From contig CAJMMQ010000007.1 of the NCBI GenBank assembly GCA_905214625.1, forward strand, positions 1-64,000: DNA of 64,000 nucleotides. The letters run 5' to 3'. Origin of the DNA: an uncultured bacterium (GTDB lineage: Bacteria; Bacteroidota; Bacteroidia; Bacteroidales; Bacteroidaceae). Below are positions 19,118 through 28,358 of this stretch, one piece after another (the stretch's first letter is position 1; every line of letters starts with the position of its first letter). The notes under the pieces are model-generated. The model made no database searches. It worked only from the letters and a program-made list of their open reading frames with translations, and was not told the origin of the DNA. Both the position numbers and the translations under genes were made by a program.

Positions 19118-20566
19118 ATGAAAAAGATAACAACACTTTTTGCTTGTCTGCTTGCCGCCTGTCCTGCGGCTTTTGCTCAGACATCTTATCTGGAGAATAT
19201 TACTGTTGAAAACAGAGTGGTAGAGAAAGAAGGCTCCAACGTCCGCGTGTCGATGGATCTCGACCTCGGCAAGATGGACATCAAGAGCCAGCATTCGCTG
19301 AACCTTGTGCCCACGCTCGTGTCGGCAGACGGGTCGCAGGAGTGTGCGCTGAGGCATATCGTAATAAACGGCAGTGTGAGAAACCGCGTTATGGAAAGAC
19401 AGCGGGCGCTTGGTAATCTGCCAGAAGAAACACCATCTGACCGTGTGCGGCGCCGCAACGGAAAGGCGCAGACCATAAGCTATGAAGACACCGCGCCGTT
19501 CAGCCGCTGGATGGTTAACGGAAGGCTGGAGCTCAGGGGATATGTAACCGGATGCGCCATGTGCGACGAGGGCGATGAGAACATTGCCACGGGCGGCGTG
19601 TTGCCATACACCGAGCCGACATACATCATGGCCTTTGTGCAGCCTAAGGAAGAGGAAGTGAAGCGCCGCGCCGAGGTTAAGACAGCGCGCCTGCAATACC
19701 GTCAGGACAGCTACAACATAAGGCCCGACTACAAGAACAACCGCGCCGAGCTCGACTCTGTACAGAAGTCTATCGACGCCGTGAAGGATAACCGCAACCT
19801 CACTATTACGGGCATCTATATTACGGGTTACGCCTCGCCCGAGGCCACTGTAGCCTACAACTTGCAGCTGTCTAAAAACCGTGCGCAGACTTTTGCCGCA
19901 TACATACAGAAAAACAATCCTGAACTGAAAAAATCGCTTTGGCATGTGGCATGGAAAGGCGAGGACTGGGAAGGACTCCGTGAGCAGGTGGCCAACTGCA
20001 CCACGCTGCTGCGCCAGAAAGACGTGCTCAAGATCATTGACGAGTGTGACGGCAATCAGGACGAGTGTGAAGCAAGGATAAAGGCCCTCGTGCCGCCTAC
20101 CATATATCAGCGCATACTCAACGAGCTGTATGGACCGCTGCGCCGCAATGAATACCGCATAGAATATAACGTGCGACACTTTGACCTCGAGGAGGCCAGA
20201 CAGCTGCTCAAGTCGCGTCCTGACCTGCTCAGCGTCGCCGAGATACAGAAGGTGGCCGACAGCTACGGAAAGAACACGCCGCAGTATAAAGAGGCTTTGA
20301 ACATCGCGGCCAAAACTTATCCAGACAATGTGACCGCGCTAAACAACGCCGCGCTCGCCGAATATGAGACAGGCAACTACGGCGCTGTGATAAACCTGCT
20401 GAAGAACACAGGCGACCCGTCGCTGCTTAACATTCTCGGAGCGGCATACGCCAAGACCGGAGACAAGCAGCTGGCTGAAAAGGCTTTTACGGACGCTGTG
20501 CGGAAGGGAAGCAAACAGGCAGAAGACAATCTGCGCATGTTGCAGGAAAGCAGAAAATATGACTGA
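19118..20566 (+). CDS. DUF3868/OmpA-like/TPR fimbrial operon protein
   Basis: The 482-residue protein has a signal peptide (about 1-20, ending AFAQ), an N-terminal DUF3868-type region, an OmpA-like segment (ITGIYITGYASPEATVAYN, about residues 231-249, then LSKNRAQ) and C-terminal tetratricopeptide-like helices (about residues 390-475: NNAALAEYETGNYGAV, LGAAYAKTGDKQLAEKAF). OmpA-like domains bind peptidoglycan, so it may tether the assembly machinery to the wall; this is inference. A strong ribosome-binding site (AGGAGG) precedes the ATG, which is not common in this phylum. Confidence 0.78.
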   Translation: MKKITTLFACLLAACPAAFAQTSYLENITVENRVVEKEGSNVRVSMDLDLGKMDIKSQHSLNLVPTLVSADGSQECALRHIVINGSVRNRVMERQRALGNLPEETPSDRVRRRNGKAQTISYEDTAPFSRWMVNGRLELRGYVTGCAMCDEGDENIATGGVLPYTEPTYIMAFVQPKEEEVKRRAEVKTARLQYRQDSYNIRPDYKNNRAELDSVQKSIDAVKDNRNLTITGIYITGYASPEATVAYNLQLSKNRAQTFAAYIQKNNPELKKSLWHVAWKGEDWEGLREQVANCTTLLRQKDVLKIIDECDGNQDECEARIKALVPPTIYQRILNELYGPLRRNEYRIEYNVRHFDLEEARQLLKSRPDLLSVAEIQKVADSYGKNTPQYKEALNIAAKTYPDNVTALNNAALAEYETGNYGAVINLLKNTGDPSLLNILGAAYAKTGDKQLAEKAFTDAVRKGSKQAEDNLRMLQESRKYD

Positions 20567-20656
20567 CGCAAAACTTAACTATGTGTTGGTGATATACTCT
20601 TGAACTATACCAATTAACTTTTTATTAACAATTACTAACTAAAAAATTGAGAATTT

Positions 20657-21811
20657 ATGAAGATTAACAAACTTTTTATGCTGGGGTTGGCAGGATTAGC
20701 CTTCACAGCATGTAGCAGCGACGAGGATGTAACTACACAAAGTAAACTGCCTGCAGGAAAGGGAGCGGTTACTATTAACATCACAAGTCCGGAACTGACA
20801 AGGGCTATTGAAGCCGGAACGACAGCTAATTCTGTTGATGTGACAGGTCCTGTTAAAATTACACTTGAGGCTACTAAAGGTGGAAATACAATTGAGCTTA
20901 CTTCGGAACAGTTGGCTACTAATTCAACGGTTACTTTCTGGAATGTTGAGAATCCTACAAAGGTTACAGTTTCTATGAATGACGGTAAGGCTTCTTATAC
21001 AAGCGATGCGCCAACAACATTTACACAAGTTCCTGCGGCAATTCCTGCTTATGGTGAGACATCTACATTTGCCTTGTCAACAGAAACGGGTTCGCCTACT
21101 GTGGGTGGTTCTGACCATGAAGCTGGTGCTGATGCTGATGGTGCTGACGATTCTAAGGTTTATCAGCTTTACACGGCAACTGTTCAGTTGGCTATCCCTG
21201 TAGCACGTCTGGAAGTATCAGGAATTCAGCATGTTCTTTCAGCTGACGGTCATCTTGCAGATGATTGCGCATATCAGACATTGACCATCGCAGGTGTTTA
21301 TCTTGACAACGTTTACGCAACAGGTAGTGGGGTTACATATAGCAATGGCTCTTTCCCGTGCGTATCTGGTATTGCTCCTACTGATTATTCTTATAATGGC
21401 GCAGACGGTACAGGTATTGAGGCTATATTGAAAGATGCAGCTACAGAAACAAACTTCCTTGCAGTTGATGGAGTTTGGCCCACAGCAGGAAACGCTTATT
21501 CTTATTATTTCTTTGGCGCAGACGGCGTAAATAATATGCCTAAGTTCAAGATTTACTTTGATACATCATTAGCTAAAGATAACGACCATCCGCTTCCTGC
21601 TCCACGTTACGCTATGATTACTTCATATAAGAAGGATGGCGTAGAGTTAACAAAGTTTGAGCCTGGACACATTTATCGTATAACAAGTGCCAAACTGACA
21701 GACGAGAATATTATTGGCGACGAAGGCGGTAATACTCTTTATGGTGTTGAGGTAACAGTTGAAGAAGCTACTTGGACTGTAGAGACAATAACAGCTGATT
21801 GGGCAAATTAA
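20657..21811 (+). CDS. Major fimbrial subunit, FimA/Mfa1-like lipoprotein
   Basis: The 384-residue precursor has a lipobox (LAFTAC, lipidated Cys19) and an acidic linker. An arginine site follows (SPELTR, then AIEAG; Arg49) where FimA-type fimbrillins are cut by trypsin-like proteases to allow strand-exchange polymerisation. The rest is beta-rich and ends in a possible donor strand (TWTVETITADWAN). It is third in the operon and followed by strong intercistronic hairpins, which would favour high abundance. Assignment as major subunit rests on position and architecture; a minor pilin is possible. Confidence 0.78.
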   Translation: MKINKLFMLGLAGLAFTACSSDEDVTTQSKLPAGKGAVTINITSPELTRAIEAGTTANSVDVTGPVKITLEATKGGNTIELTSEQLATNSTVTFWNVENPTKVTVSMNDGKASYTSDAPTTFTQVPAAIPAYGETSTFALSTETGSPTVGGSDHEAGADADGADDSKVYQLYTATVQLAIPVARLEVSGIQHVLSADGHLADDCAYQTLTIAGVYLDNVYATGSGVTYSNGSFPCVSGIAPTDYSYNGADGTGIEAILKDAATETNFLAVDGVWPTAGNAYSYYFFGADGVNNMPKFKIYFDTSLAKDNDHPLPAPRYAMITSYKKDGVELTKFEPGHIYRITSAKLTDENIIGDEGGNTLYGVEVTVEEATWTVETITADWAN

Positions 21812-21910
21812 TCCCTCTCTTTTGACAATGCATCATAAGGCCGGCATTTGTAATTAATATGGCATGAAAGAGTCGTGCCGCCGGCTGAAATGAACACTCG
21901 ATTATTATTT

Positions 21911-21951
21911 GCGGGAGTGTGCCGGGCATTCCGGTTCCGTCGCGCTCCCGC
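21911..21951 (+). other. Intercistronic hairpin after the fimbrillin gene
   Basis: An 11-bp GC-rich stem (21911-21921 with 21941-21951, two G-U pairs) lies in the 211-base gap after the major subunit gene, with a second GCCGGC-ended structure just before it (21842-21889). There is no T-run. Such structures often protect the upstream mRNA from 3' decay and lower downstream expression. Confidence 0.55.
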
Positions 21952-22022
21952 CATTATGAAATACAAACACAACCGCCTTTCACCGCCTATGCGCGGTAGG
22001 GCACAATAAAGATTAATAAGCG

Positions 22023-22958
22023 ATGAAACATTGGAAGAACATAGTATTGCCGCTGCTGCTGGTTCCTGTCTTGGTTACCGGTTGCATTATGGACGACAAC
22101 GACGATTGCGACAATGTGGCCATCTATTTCCAGTATTTTGCAGATGGTGACGAGAATGTGCTCAGCCAGTACATAGACCGGGTGGATCTCTATGTGTTCG
22201 ACGAGGGCGGGCACCTTATTGAGAAGAGACCTTATTCACGGGAACAGTTGGGCAGCTATCAGGCGATACCTTCTTTCAAACTGATTCCCGGAAAACGATA
22301 CAAAGTGGTTGCCGTTGGCAATGCCGACGACAAAACCCTGATTACCGGACTTGACAACGCTGACTTCAGCCGCATGTATATACAAAGCCCCGAGTGGGGC
22401 AATGCCGACGTGGTTACCAACCACGACCACAACTACCTTGGTCAGCAGGAGTTTGTCATGCCTTCAGGAAACTTCGTTGTCTATCGAGACACCGTTACGA
22501 TGTACAGCTCGCACATCAACACGCATATCGAAGTTACAGGACTGCCGGCTCCGGGAGCGGCAGCGATTACGCCCGTTACGGTTAGTATAGAGAACTCAAA
22601 CGGACAGATATCTTTTGAGAATGAAATTAATTTGGACGCAAAGGGCACGTGTGCTCCCGAGCTTGAATATGATGCGGCAAACGGAAAATACCAGACCAAA
22701 GACCTGACACTATACCGCATGGACAGCAAGGGAACACTGCTTGAGGACTATTGTAACCATCAGATTGTGCTTAAGGACGCCACTGGCAAAGAGATGGTGC
22801 GCTTCAACCTTTACGACTTTATAAAGCAGAACGAAGAATATATCGACGTTACCAAGCAAGAAGCCTATTTGCCCATCGAGATAATGTTTATTGAAACTGG
22901 CATTACTATCAAACTGCCCGCCTGGTATGTTGAAGACATCAACCCCGACTGGCAATAA
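22023..22958 (+). CDS. FimB/Mfa2-family fimbrial anchor lipoprotein
   Basis: The 311-residue protein has a lipobox (VLVTGC, Cys21) followed by an acidic DDNDDCD stretch. The body has the Mfa2/FimB pattern (IDRVDLYVFDEGGHLIEK, then a YKVVAVGNAD strand). No clear arginine processing site follows the lipid Cys, as expected for an anchor that keeps its lipid and caps the fibre base. In the Porphyromonas system the equivalent protein sets fibre length and attachment. It lies 20 bases before the next gene. Confidence 0.78.
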   Translation: MKHWKNIVLPLLLVPVLVTGCIMDDNDDCDNVAIYFQYFADGDENVLSQYIDRVDLYVFDEGGHLIEKRPYSREQLGSYQAIPSFKLIPGKRYKVVAVGNADDKTLITGLDNADFSRMYIQSPEWGNADVVTNHDHNYLGQQEFVMPSGNFVVYRDTVTMYSSHINTHIEVTGLPAPGAAAITPVTVSIENSNGQISFENEINLDAKGTCAPELEYDAANGKYQTKDLTLYRMDSKGTLLEDYCNHQIVLKDATGKEMVRFNLYDFIKQNEEYIDVTKQEAYLPIEIMFIETGITIKLPAWYVEDINPDWQ

Positions 22959-22978
22959 AGTATTGAGGAGGACGCATT

Positions 22979-23956
22979 ATGAATAACATGAAAAAATACA
23001 GACACCCGGCCGCCATATTCTTGCTGCTGCTGTCGCTGCTCGCCGTGTCGTGTATATCCGACGACTATCCCGTGCGCGAAAAAGCCACGGTGAAGATGAC
23101 TTTCACCACGAGGGCTATCAGTAATCCTACAGCGAATGCCGGCGGACTGGAGGCTAACGAGCACATGCGTACCCTGCGTGTGATCGTGGCAAGGTCGTCA
23201 AACAGTGAAATACTTTACAATCTGAAATATAATATAGCTGAAAACGAGACAAGCAAGACCATTACGTTCAGCGAGATGACCGTAAATGCCGACGGCGAAG
23301 CCTTCGACTTCTATGCCATAGCAAATGAAGAGGGTGTAGGATATAGCGGAAATTGGGATAACGTCAGCATTAATGACTTGCAGGGCATGAATCTGCAAGA
23401 CGGATTCCTGACAGATGCCAATGATGCTTCTAAAAATACAATGATTCCTCAGACTGTACACAGGCAAATCACAGTAATGCCACAGGCTGGCGGAGGAATA
23501 CAGAGCGAGACAATGAAGCTCGACTTCGCCGTGGCTAAGGTGCGCCTTACCATAAATAATACATCGTCGGGCGACCAGTATGTGAATAATATTAATTTGT
23601 CCGGTGTCAACATGATGTCAACGCCATTGTTCTCAGCCGGAACATTGTCCAATGTGACGGACGGAACGCTGAGTCTGGGCGACATGACTGTTCCGGCCAA
23701 TAGTTCAACCACGGTATATGCTTATTTCTTTGAGAACACCGGAGATGATTATACTCTTAGCGCAACTTGGAACGGAGGACAACAGACATTAGATATTAAA
23801 GATGTTGCCGGTCTTACTGAAATAAGCCGCGGCACAGAGCTTGACATAAACATTACGCTGAACGCAACCACTACACCTACATTCAACATCGAGGTCGTTC
23901 CTTGGACAGAGGTTGAAGTGGATGTACCGCCGTTTGAAGTTCCACCGTTTAAATAA
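22979..23956 (+). CDS. Accessory fimbrial subunit lipoprotein
   Basis: The 325-residue product has a lipobox (LLAVSC, Cys25), an arginine site (MTFTTR, then AISN) and a beta-sandwich body like Bacteroidales pilins. The tail has an unusual repeat, VDVPPFEVPPFK. The ATG at 22979 is chosen because GAGGAGG lies seven bases upstream; a second ATG at 22988 is in frame. It is probably a minor or tip-adjacent subunit, inferred from its place between the anchor and the large final gene. Confidence 0.7.
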   Translation: MNNMKKYRHPAAIFLLLLSLLAVSCISDDYPVREKATVKMTFTTRAISNPTANAGGLEANEHMRTLRVIVARSSNSEILYNLKYNIAENETSKTITFSEMTVNADGEAFDFYAIANEEGVGYSGNWDNVSINDLQGMNLQDGFLTDANDASKNTMIPQTVHRQITVMPQAGGGIQSETMKLDFAVAKVRLTINNTSSGDQYVNNINLSGVNMMSTPLFSAGTLSNVTDGTLSLGDMTVPANSSTTVYAYFFENTGDDYTLSATWNGGQQTLDIKDVAGLTEISRGTELDINITLNATTTPTFNIEVVPWTEVEVDVPPFEVPPFK

Positions 23957-23977
23957 ACCATGAAAGGAGAAAATCGT

Positions 23978-26900
23978 ATGAAAAAGATACATATTAAAAT
24001 ATATTCCGGCATCCTTGCCGTATGTATGATTATGGCAGGCCTGGCAAGCTGTACGGTCGACGACTTTTTCGGTATAGACAACGTAGTGGAAGGCGAGCCT
24101 GTAAACATAACACTTAACTTCGCGGCCATTCCGTCTACAGACGTGAGCATAACCCGCGCAACGGGCAGCGACCTGTCCGAACTGTCAGACATCGTTATAT
24201 GCGTGTTCCATGGCGACGGGGCGTTTGAGCAGATGGTTACCAACTATGAAGATGGAGGCTTGACCGTAAACGGAAATTCGGTCGGTGATAATGGCGAACG
24301 CCGCTATAGCGTAAGTTTCGAAAGCACGTCAGGCGAAAAGAAGCTCATTGCTGTGGCAAATGTGGCCGATGGAGCATATTGGGAAAACATGATAACGGAT
24401 TTGACAAATGCGTACAATTCTAAGAAAAATTTTGATGAAGTTAAAGCTATCGTAGCGGACGTTAGTCATAGCCTTGTTGCTCAGGCCGGTACTACAGACG
24501 GCATGCAGCCGTTCCATATCACCTCTTCGTCGCAGATGTTGATATCTGGCTGGAACGAAGGCGTTGTCTTCGGAACAGGCAATACAGTCACAAATTATGG
24601 CACGCATGGTGACGGCACTAATAAAGTGGCTATCAAGATGAAGCGCGCCATGGCACATATCACATTCAATATTGCGGCCAATCCGGCTGACGCTGAAGGT
24701 ACGTTTACGCCTACTTCATTCCGCGTTTACAACATTCCTACAAAGAGCCATCTTACAAACGGTATTCCTGAAGGCACAAATCATCTTACCACCGGCGTGA
24801 CGGATGTCAAATACATTAATACCGCTTCTGAAAATATCGGTACGGCCCAGGGCGGCAACTATTCGTTCAACTTCTATATGCCTGAAAATGTGCAAAAGCC
24901 CGGTGCGTCTTCTACTTATAATTCTCGTGAAGAATGGAAATGGGGCGAAAATTCCGGTGCTTCCGCAGAAGATAAAACTTGGACCAACGCACCTCAAAAC
25001 AGCACATTTGTTGTGATAAGCGGTACGTTTGAAGGGAATGATGGTAATCAAGTTACAGCCAATGTTGAATACACTATTCATCTTGGTGACTTCAGCGCTA
25101 CAGGCTCTATGGGAAATTTCTCGGTTGAGCGCAATTATAGTTATACATATAATGTAAAAGTTCTTGGCGTTGACAATATTGTAGTTGAGGCACAGATACA
25201 GGGCGGTGGTTATCAAAACGGTGCTGAAGGCTCAGTCTACGACCAGAGCAGTACATTATACAGTTATAACCTTGATGCCCATTATGAGCAGGTCTATCTG
25301 GAGTATAACCTCTCTGACATAGAGAATAGTCTTGGGCAAGGTTTAACAGATCAATATCTTGATGACGCTATCGCCAACCAACTGATACTTATCATCCAGT
25401 CGGAAGCGATGGACTATACTCATGAGGCCACTGACGACGAACCTTACACCACAAGAAACAAGCGCGGAACGCTGAGTCCGTATAAGATTTATGCCGATGC
25501 CGTAAGAAATGGAACCGAGGATGATGCGGCTGCAGCTAAGGCTGATGTATTGGATGGAGCCGGTGAAGGTGTATATCCGACTAAGGGCATCGACTACAAG
25601 TGGATTGAGTTCTTGCCACAAACAACTACTACTATTTCTGAATATCCGGGAATATCGTCTTGGGCAATGGAGAGCCTTTCAGGTTTGAAGAATCAGGATT
25701 TCTATGCAGGAGCAACAGGAAATGAAAATGGTAATGGCGACCCGAATGATCTTATAGATGTTTATGACATGATTGTCGAGATGGGTAAGGCTATCAAGCA
25801 GATATATAATGGTGAAACACCATCTTCTTCTAAAATACGGATTACTCAAAGTAATGGTAGTAGTGTAGCCCGCTTCACGGCTTTCGTAAACGAGAATTAC
25901 TATCTGCGCCATCCGCTGACGGGTGCTACAATAGATACCTGGAGTGTGATGGTTAATAAGATACCGCGCGAGATGATTATAGCCATGAGTACGCAGACAT
26001 CTATTGACGGCAACAGCTCTTACAGCAAGATTCACTCATACATATCGCAGTTGCCTATGGAGACGTTCTATAACGACCGTGTGTCAAGTATCAATGCGTT
26101 TGGTATCGAAACGTATAATGAAACGCCGCTGGATTATTCTTTTGGTAATCCAAGCTCGACAAACAATCTGTCTGACACAGACGGACGAGAAAACCAGAAG
26201 ATACTGATAGGAGCTTCGACGTCAACACCTTCTTGGTCTACATATATCACCGCCAGTAGAAACGGTTGGACATCTTCTGTTGGTACAGACCATACAACTC
26301 ATAAGCTGAACGGTGCCTATGCTATACGATCCGCTTATTCTGCCTGTATGTCACGTAACCGTGACTTGAACGGCAATGGCCGGATTGACGAGAATGAGGT
26401 TCGATGGTTCCTTGCATCGTTGAACGAGTACATACGTATGGGTATCGGTGCCAATGCCATTTCGAGTGCAGCACAGCTGTACATCGGTGATAAGATAATG
26501 ATGAATAAGGGCTCATATCCATCATCTTATATAAGTGAAGGCTCCCTCTTCTATACAAGTAGTGCATCTGATAAGAGAGTATATTGGGCAGTTGAAAAAG
26601 GATCGTATGGATCTGTAAATGAATATTCGGGTAATGGTCCTTTCCCAATCCGTTGTATTCGCAATTTGCCGGCAACTATCAAAGATGACACTTCTGGCGA
26701 AGTACTTACTGATATATCTTCTATAGAAGATATTACATCTGATCCTACATATATAAAACATGATGCGAGTGGAAATGTGCCAATTATATTGGAATTTAAA
26801 GACCGTTTGGTTTCAAGCCTCTATCGTCAGCGAGTGTCAGGAGCTTTGAATGTACACAATGAAGACGATGACGCAAACAGTTTCTATGACGGAATTTTTG

Positions 26901-27253
26901 TGGCAAGTGACTTTTTGGATAACACATACAGTCTCGGTGAGATTATAGGTTATACTGGTTATACATGGAAAAATCCATGTGCTAGATATAGTGAGGGTGG
27001 ATATACCAACTGGCGTGTTCCTAATCTGGTGGAGCTGTCTGCAATGAATGCAGCAGGATTGCTGAATAGATGTACTAGTACTTATATCGCAGCAAGTTGT
27101 ACACAATTTACAAATTTGCAGGTCCGATACGGATTTGGCCGCTCAGAATTGATTTATTGCCCTGGTACTAATGGCGTGTCTGATCTCGAATATGGTTACC
27201 ATATTCGTTGCGTCCGCGACGTTCCTGCTAATTACACATTCCCGACAAATTAA
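23978..27253 (+). CDS. Large DUF4906-type fimbrial tip-like lipoprotein
   Basis: This is the last and largest operon product, 1091 residues from the ATG at 23978 (an AAAGGAG site precedes it; ATG 23960 is an alternative). It has a lipobox (GLASC, Cys25), an arginine site (VSITR then ATGSD, Arg60), pilin-like beta domains and a C-terminal domain with an acidic loop DLNGNGRIDENE, resembling a calcium-binding loop. A FISUMP-like segment follows (YTNWRVPNLVELSAMN, RCVRDVPANY). Large terminal proteins of this class are placed at the fibre tip and may bind host or partner-cell ligands; the ligand is unknown. Confidence 0.72.
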   Translation: MKKIHIKIYSGILAVCMIMAGLASCTVDDFFGIDNVVEGEPVNITLNFAAIPSTDVSITRATGSDLSELSDIVICVFHGDGAFEQMVTNYEDGGLTVNGNSVGDNGERRYSVSFESTSGEKKLIAVANVADGAYWENMITDLTNAYNSKKNFDEVKAIVADVSHSLVAQAGTTDGMQPFHITSSSQMLISGWNEGVVFGTGNTVTNYGTHGDGTNKVAIKMKRAMAHITFNIAANPADAEGTFTPTSFRVYNIPTKSHLTNGIPEGTNHLTTGVTDVKYINTASENIGTAQGGNYSFNFYMPENVQKPGASSTYNSREEWKWGENSGASAEDKTWTNAPQNSTFVVISGTFEGNDGNQVTANVEYTIHLGDFSATGSMGNFSVERNYSYTYNVKVLGVDNIVVEAQIQGGGYQNGAEGSVYDQSSTLYSYNLDAHYEQVYLEYNLSDIENSLGQGLTDQYLDDAIANQLILIIQSEAMDYTHEATDDEPYTTRNKRGTLSPYKIYADAVRNGTEDDAAAAKADVLDGAGEGVYPTKGIDYKWIEFLPQTTTTISEYPGISSWAMESLSGLKNQDFYAGATGNENGNGDPNDLIDVYDMIVEMGKAIKQIYNGETPSSSKIRITQSNGSSVARFTAFVNENYYLRHPLTGATIDTWSVMVNKIPREMIIAMSTQTSIDGNSSYSKIHSYISQLPMETFYNDRVSSINAFGIETYNETPLDYSFGNPSSTNNLSDTDGRENQKILIGASTSTPSWSTYITASRNGWTSSVGTDHTTHKLNGAYAIRSAYSACMSRNRDLNGNGRIDENEVRWFLASLNEYIRMGIGANAISSAAQLYIGDKIMMNKGSYPSSYISEGSLFYTSSASDKRVYWAVEKGSYGSVNEYSGNGPFPIRCIRNLPATIKDDTSGEVLTDISSIEDITSDPTYIKHDASGNVPIILEFKDRLVSSLYRQRVSGALNVHNEDDDANSFYDGIFVASDFLDNTYSLGEIIGYTGYTWKNPCARYSEGGYTNWRVPNLVELSAMNAAGLLNRCTSTYIAASCTQFTNLQVRYGFGRSELIYCPGTNGVSDLEYGYHIRCVRDVPANYTFPTN

Positions 27254-27258
27254 TATTA

Positions 27259-27303
27259 AACAGTCTTTTGCCGGCGGACAGACAGTCTGCCGGCAACTGT
27301 TTT
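27259..27303 (+). terminator. Fimbrial operon terminator
   Basis: A GC-rich stem (TTGCCGGC 27268-27275 with GCCGGCAA 27289-27296, extended inward by four pairs and outward by ACAGT/ACTGT) is followed by TTTT. It lies 5-50 bases after the last fimbrial gene. Confidence 0.8.
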
Positions 27304-27380
27304 AAGATGTTTATAGTTTTCCGGCATCGCTCCGAATAATGATTGCTAGGGGCGATTTGGGTTAAAATACATATAGTTAG

Positions 27381-28337
27381 ATGAAAGAAGTTTTTTACGC
27401 TCTGATATTCCTTGCGGCTGTTTTATGCTCCTGTCAGAGCCGTCATAACTCCGCCAATTCCGCGGCCGGGTCGGCAGCCGTTGACAGCGTCGCAAAGAGC
27501 GGTTTTCCGTTTCCCGACATTCCCGTGGCTATCACGTCGCCCGAAGAGCGCAAGGAGTGGATGCTCACACATTATTGGGATAAATTTGATTTTACCGACA
27601 CAGCGCTGGTAAATAACCGCGACATAACCGAGCAGGGATTCGTAAACTTTATAACGCTGCTTGCCGACGGCTCCACGCCTGAAAATGTAATACGCAAGAG
27701 CTTTGATAACTGGTGTGCAGCGTTTGTGGCAGACAGTCACGTGTATGATGTGATGACAGCGGCTGCCGACAGCTATTTTTATGATGCCAATTCGCCTTAT
27801 TACAACGAAACTCTCTACGGTTATTATCTCGAGGCCATGCTCGGCGCGCTGCCGCAGGGCGACGTGCGGCGCACGCAGATAAAGTATAAGCTTGAGCTGA
27901 TACGCCGCAACAACGTAGGCGACAAGGCCACCGACTTTACTTATTGGCTGCCCGACGGCACCCGCCACAAGCTGTCGGCCACGCCGGCCGCAGGCGGCCG
28001 CCTTCTTCTGGTGTTCTACGACCCTGAATGTGAAAGCTGTCACGAGGTGCTGGGACAGATGGTTTCAGACAAGGTGCTTGCCGATGCCGTGGCATCACGC
28101 CGCGTCAGTGTGCTTGCTGTATATACTGAAGGCGACGACGGCGTATGGCGTTCATCGCTCGGCGACATGCCGGCAGGGTGGACCGTAGCCACCGACCGTC
28201 TTGCCGTTAAGGAGGGCTCTCTTTATGACCTTAAGGCTATGCCGTCGCTCTATCTGCTCGACGGCTCGGGACGCGTGCTGATGAAGGATGCGCAGTATGC
28301 CGCGGTGCGCGAGGCGCTTGGCGGCATTACAGAATGA
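27381..28337 (+). CDS. DUF5106/thioredoxin-like lipoprotein
   Basis: The 318-residue protein has a lipobox (VLCSC, Cys18). A DUF5106-type helical region follows (IPVAITSPEERKEW then HYWDKFDF, about residues 48-71). The C-terminal thioredoxin-like domain carries CESC at 217-220 (FYDPECESC) and a cis-Pro segment near MPSLYLLD. Family members are periplasmic or surface thiol-disulfide proteins with poorly known partners. It follows the fimbrial terminator and is probably co-transcribed with the next gene (21-base gap). Confidence 0.78.
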   Translation: MKEVFYALIFLAAVLCSCQSRHNSANSAAGSAAVDSVAKSGFPFPDIPVAITSPEERKEWMLTHYWDKFDFTDTALVNNRDITEQGFVNFITLLADGSTPENVIRKSFDNWCAAFVADSHVYDVMTAAADSYFYDANSPYYNETLYGYYLEAMLGALPQGDVRRTQIKYKLELIRRNNVGDKATDFTYWLPDGTRHKLSATPAAGGRLLLVFYDPECESCHEVLGQMVSDKVLADAVASRRVSVLAVYTEGDDGVWRSSLGDMPAGWTVATDRLAVKEGSLYDLKAMPSLYLLDGSGRVLMKDAQYAAVREALGGITE

Positions 28338-28358
28338 TGTAACAAAGAATACACGCTT

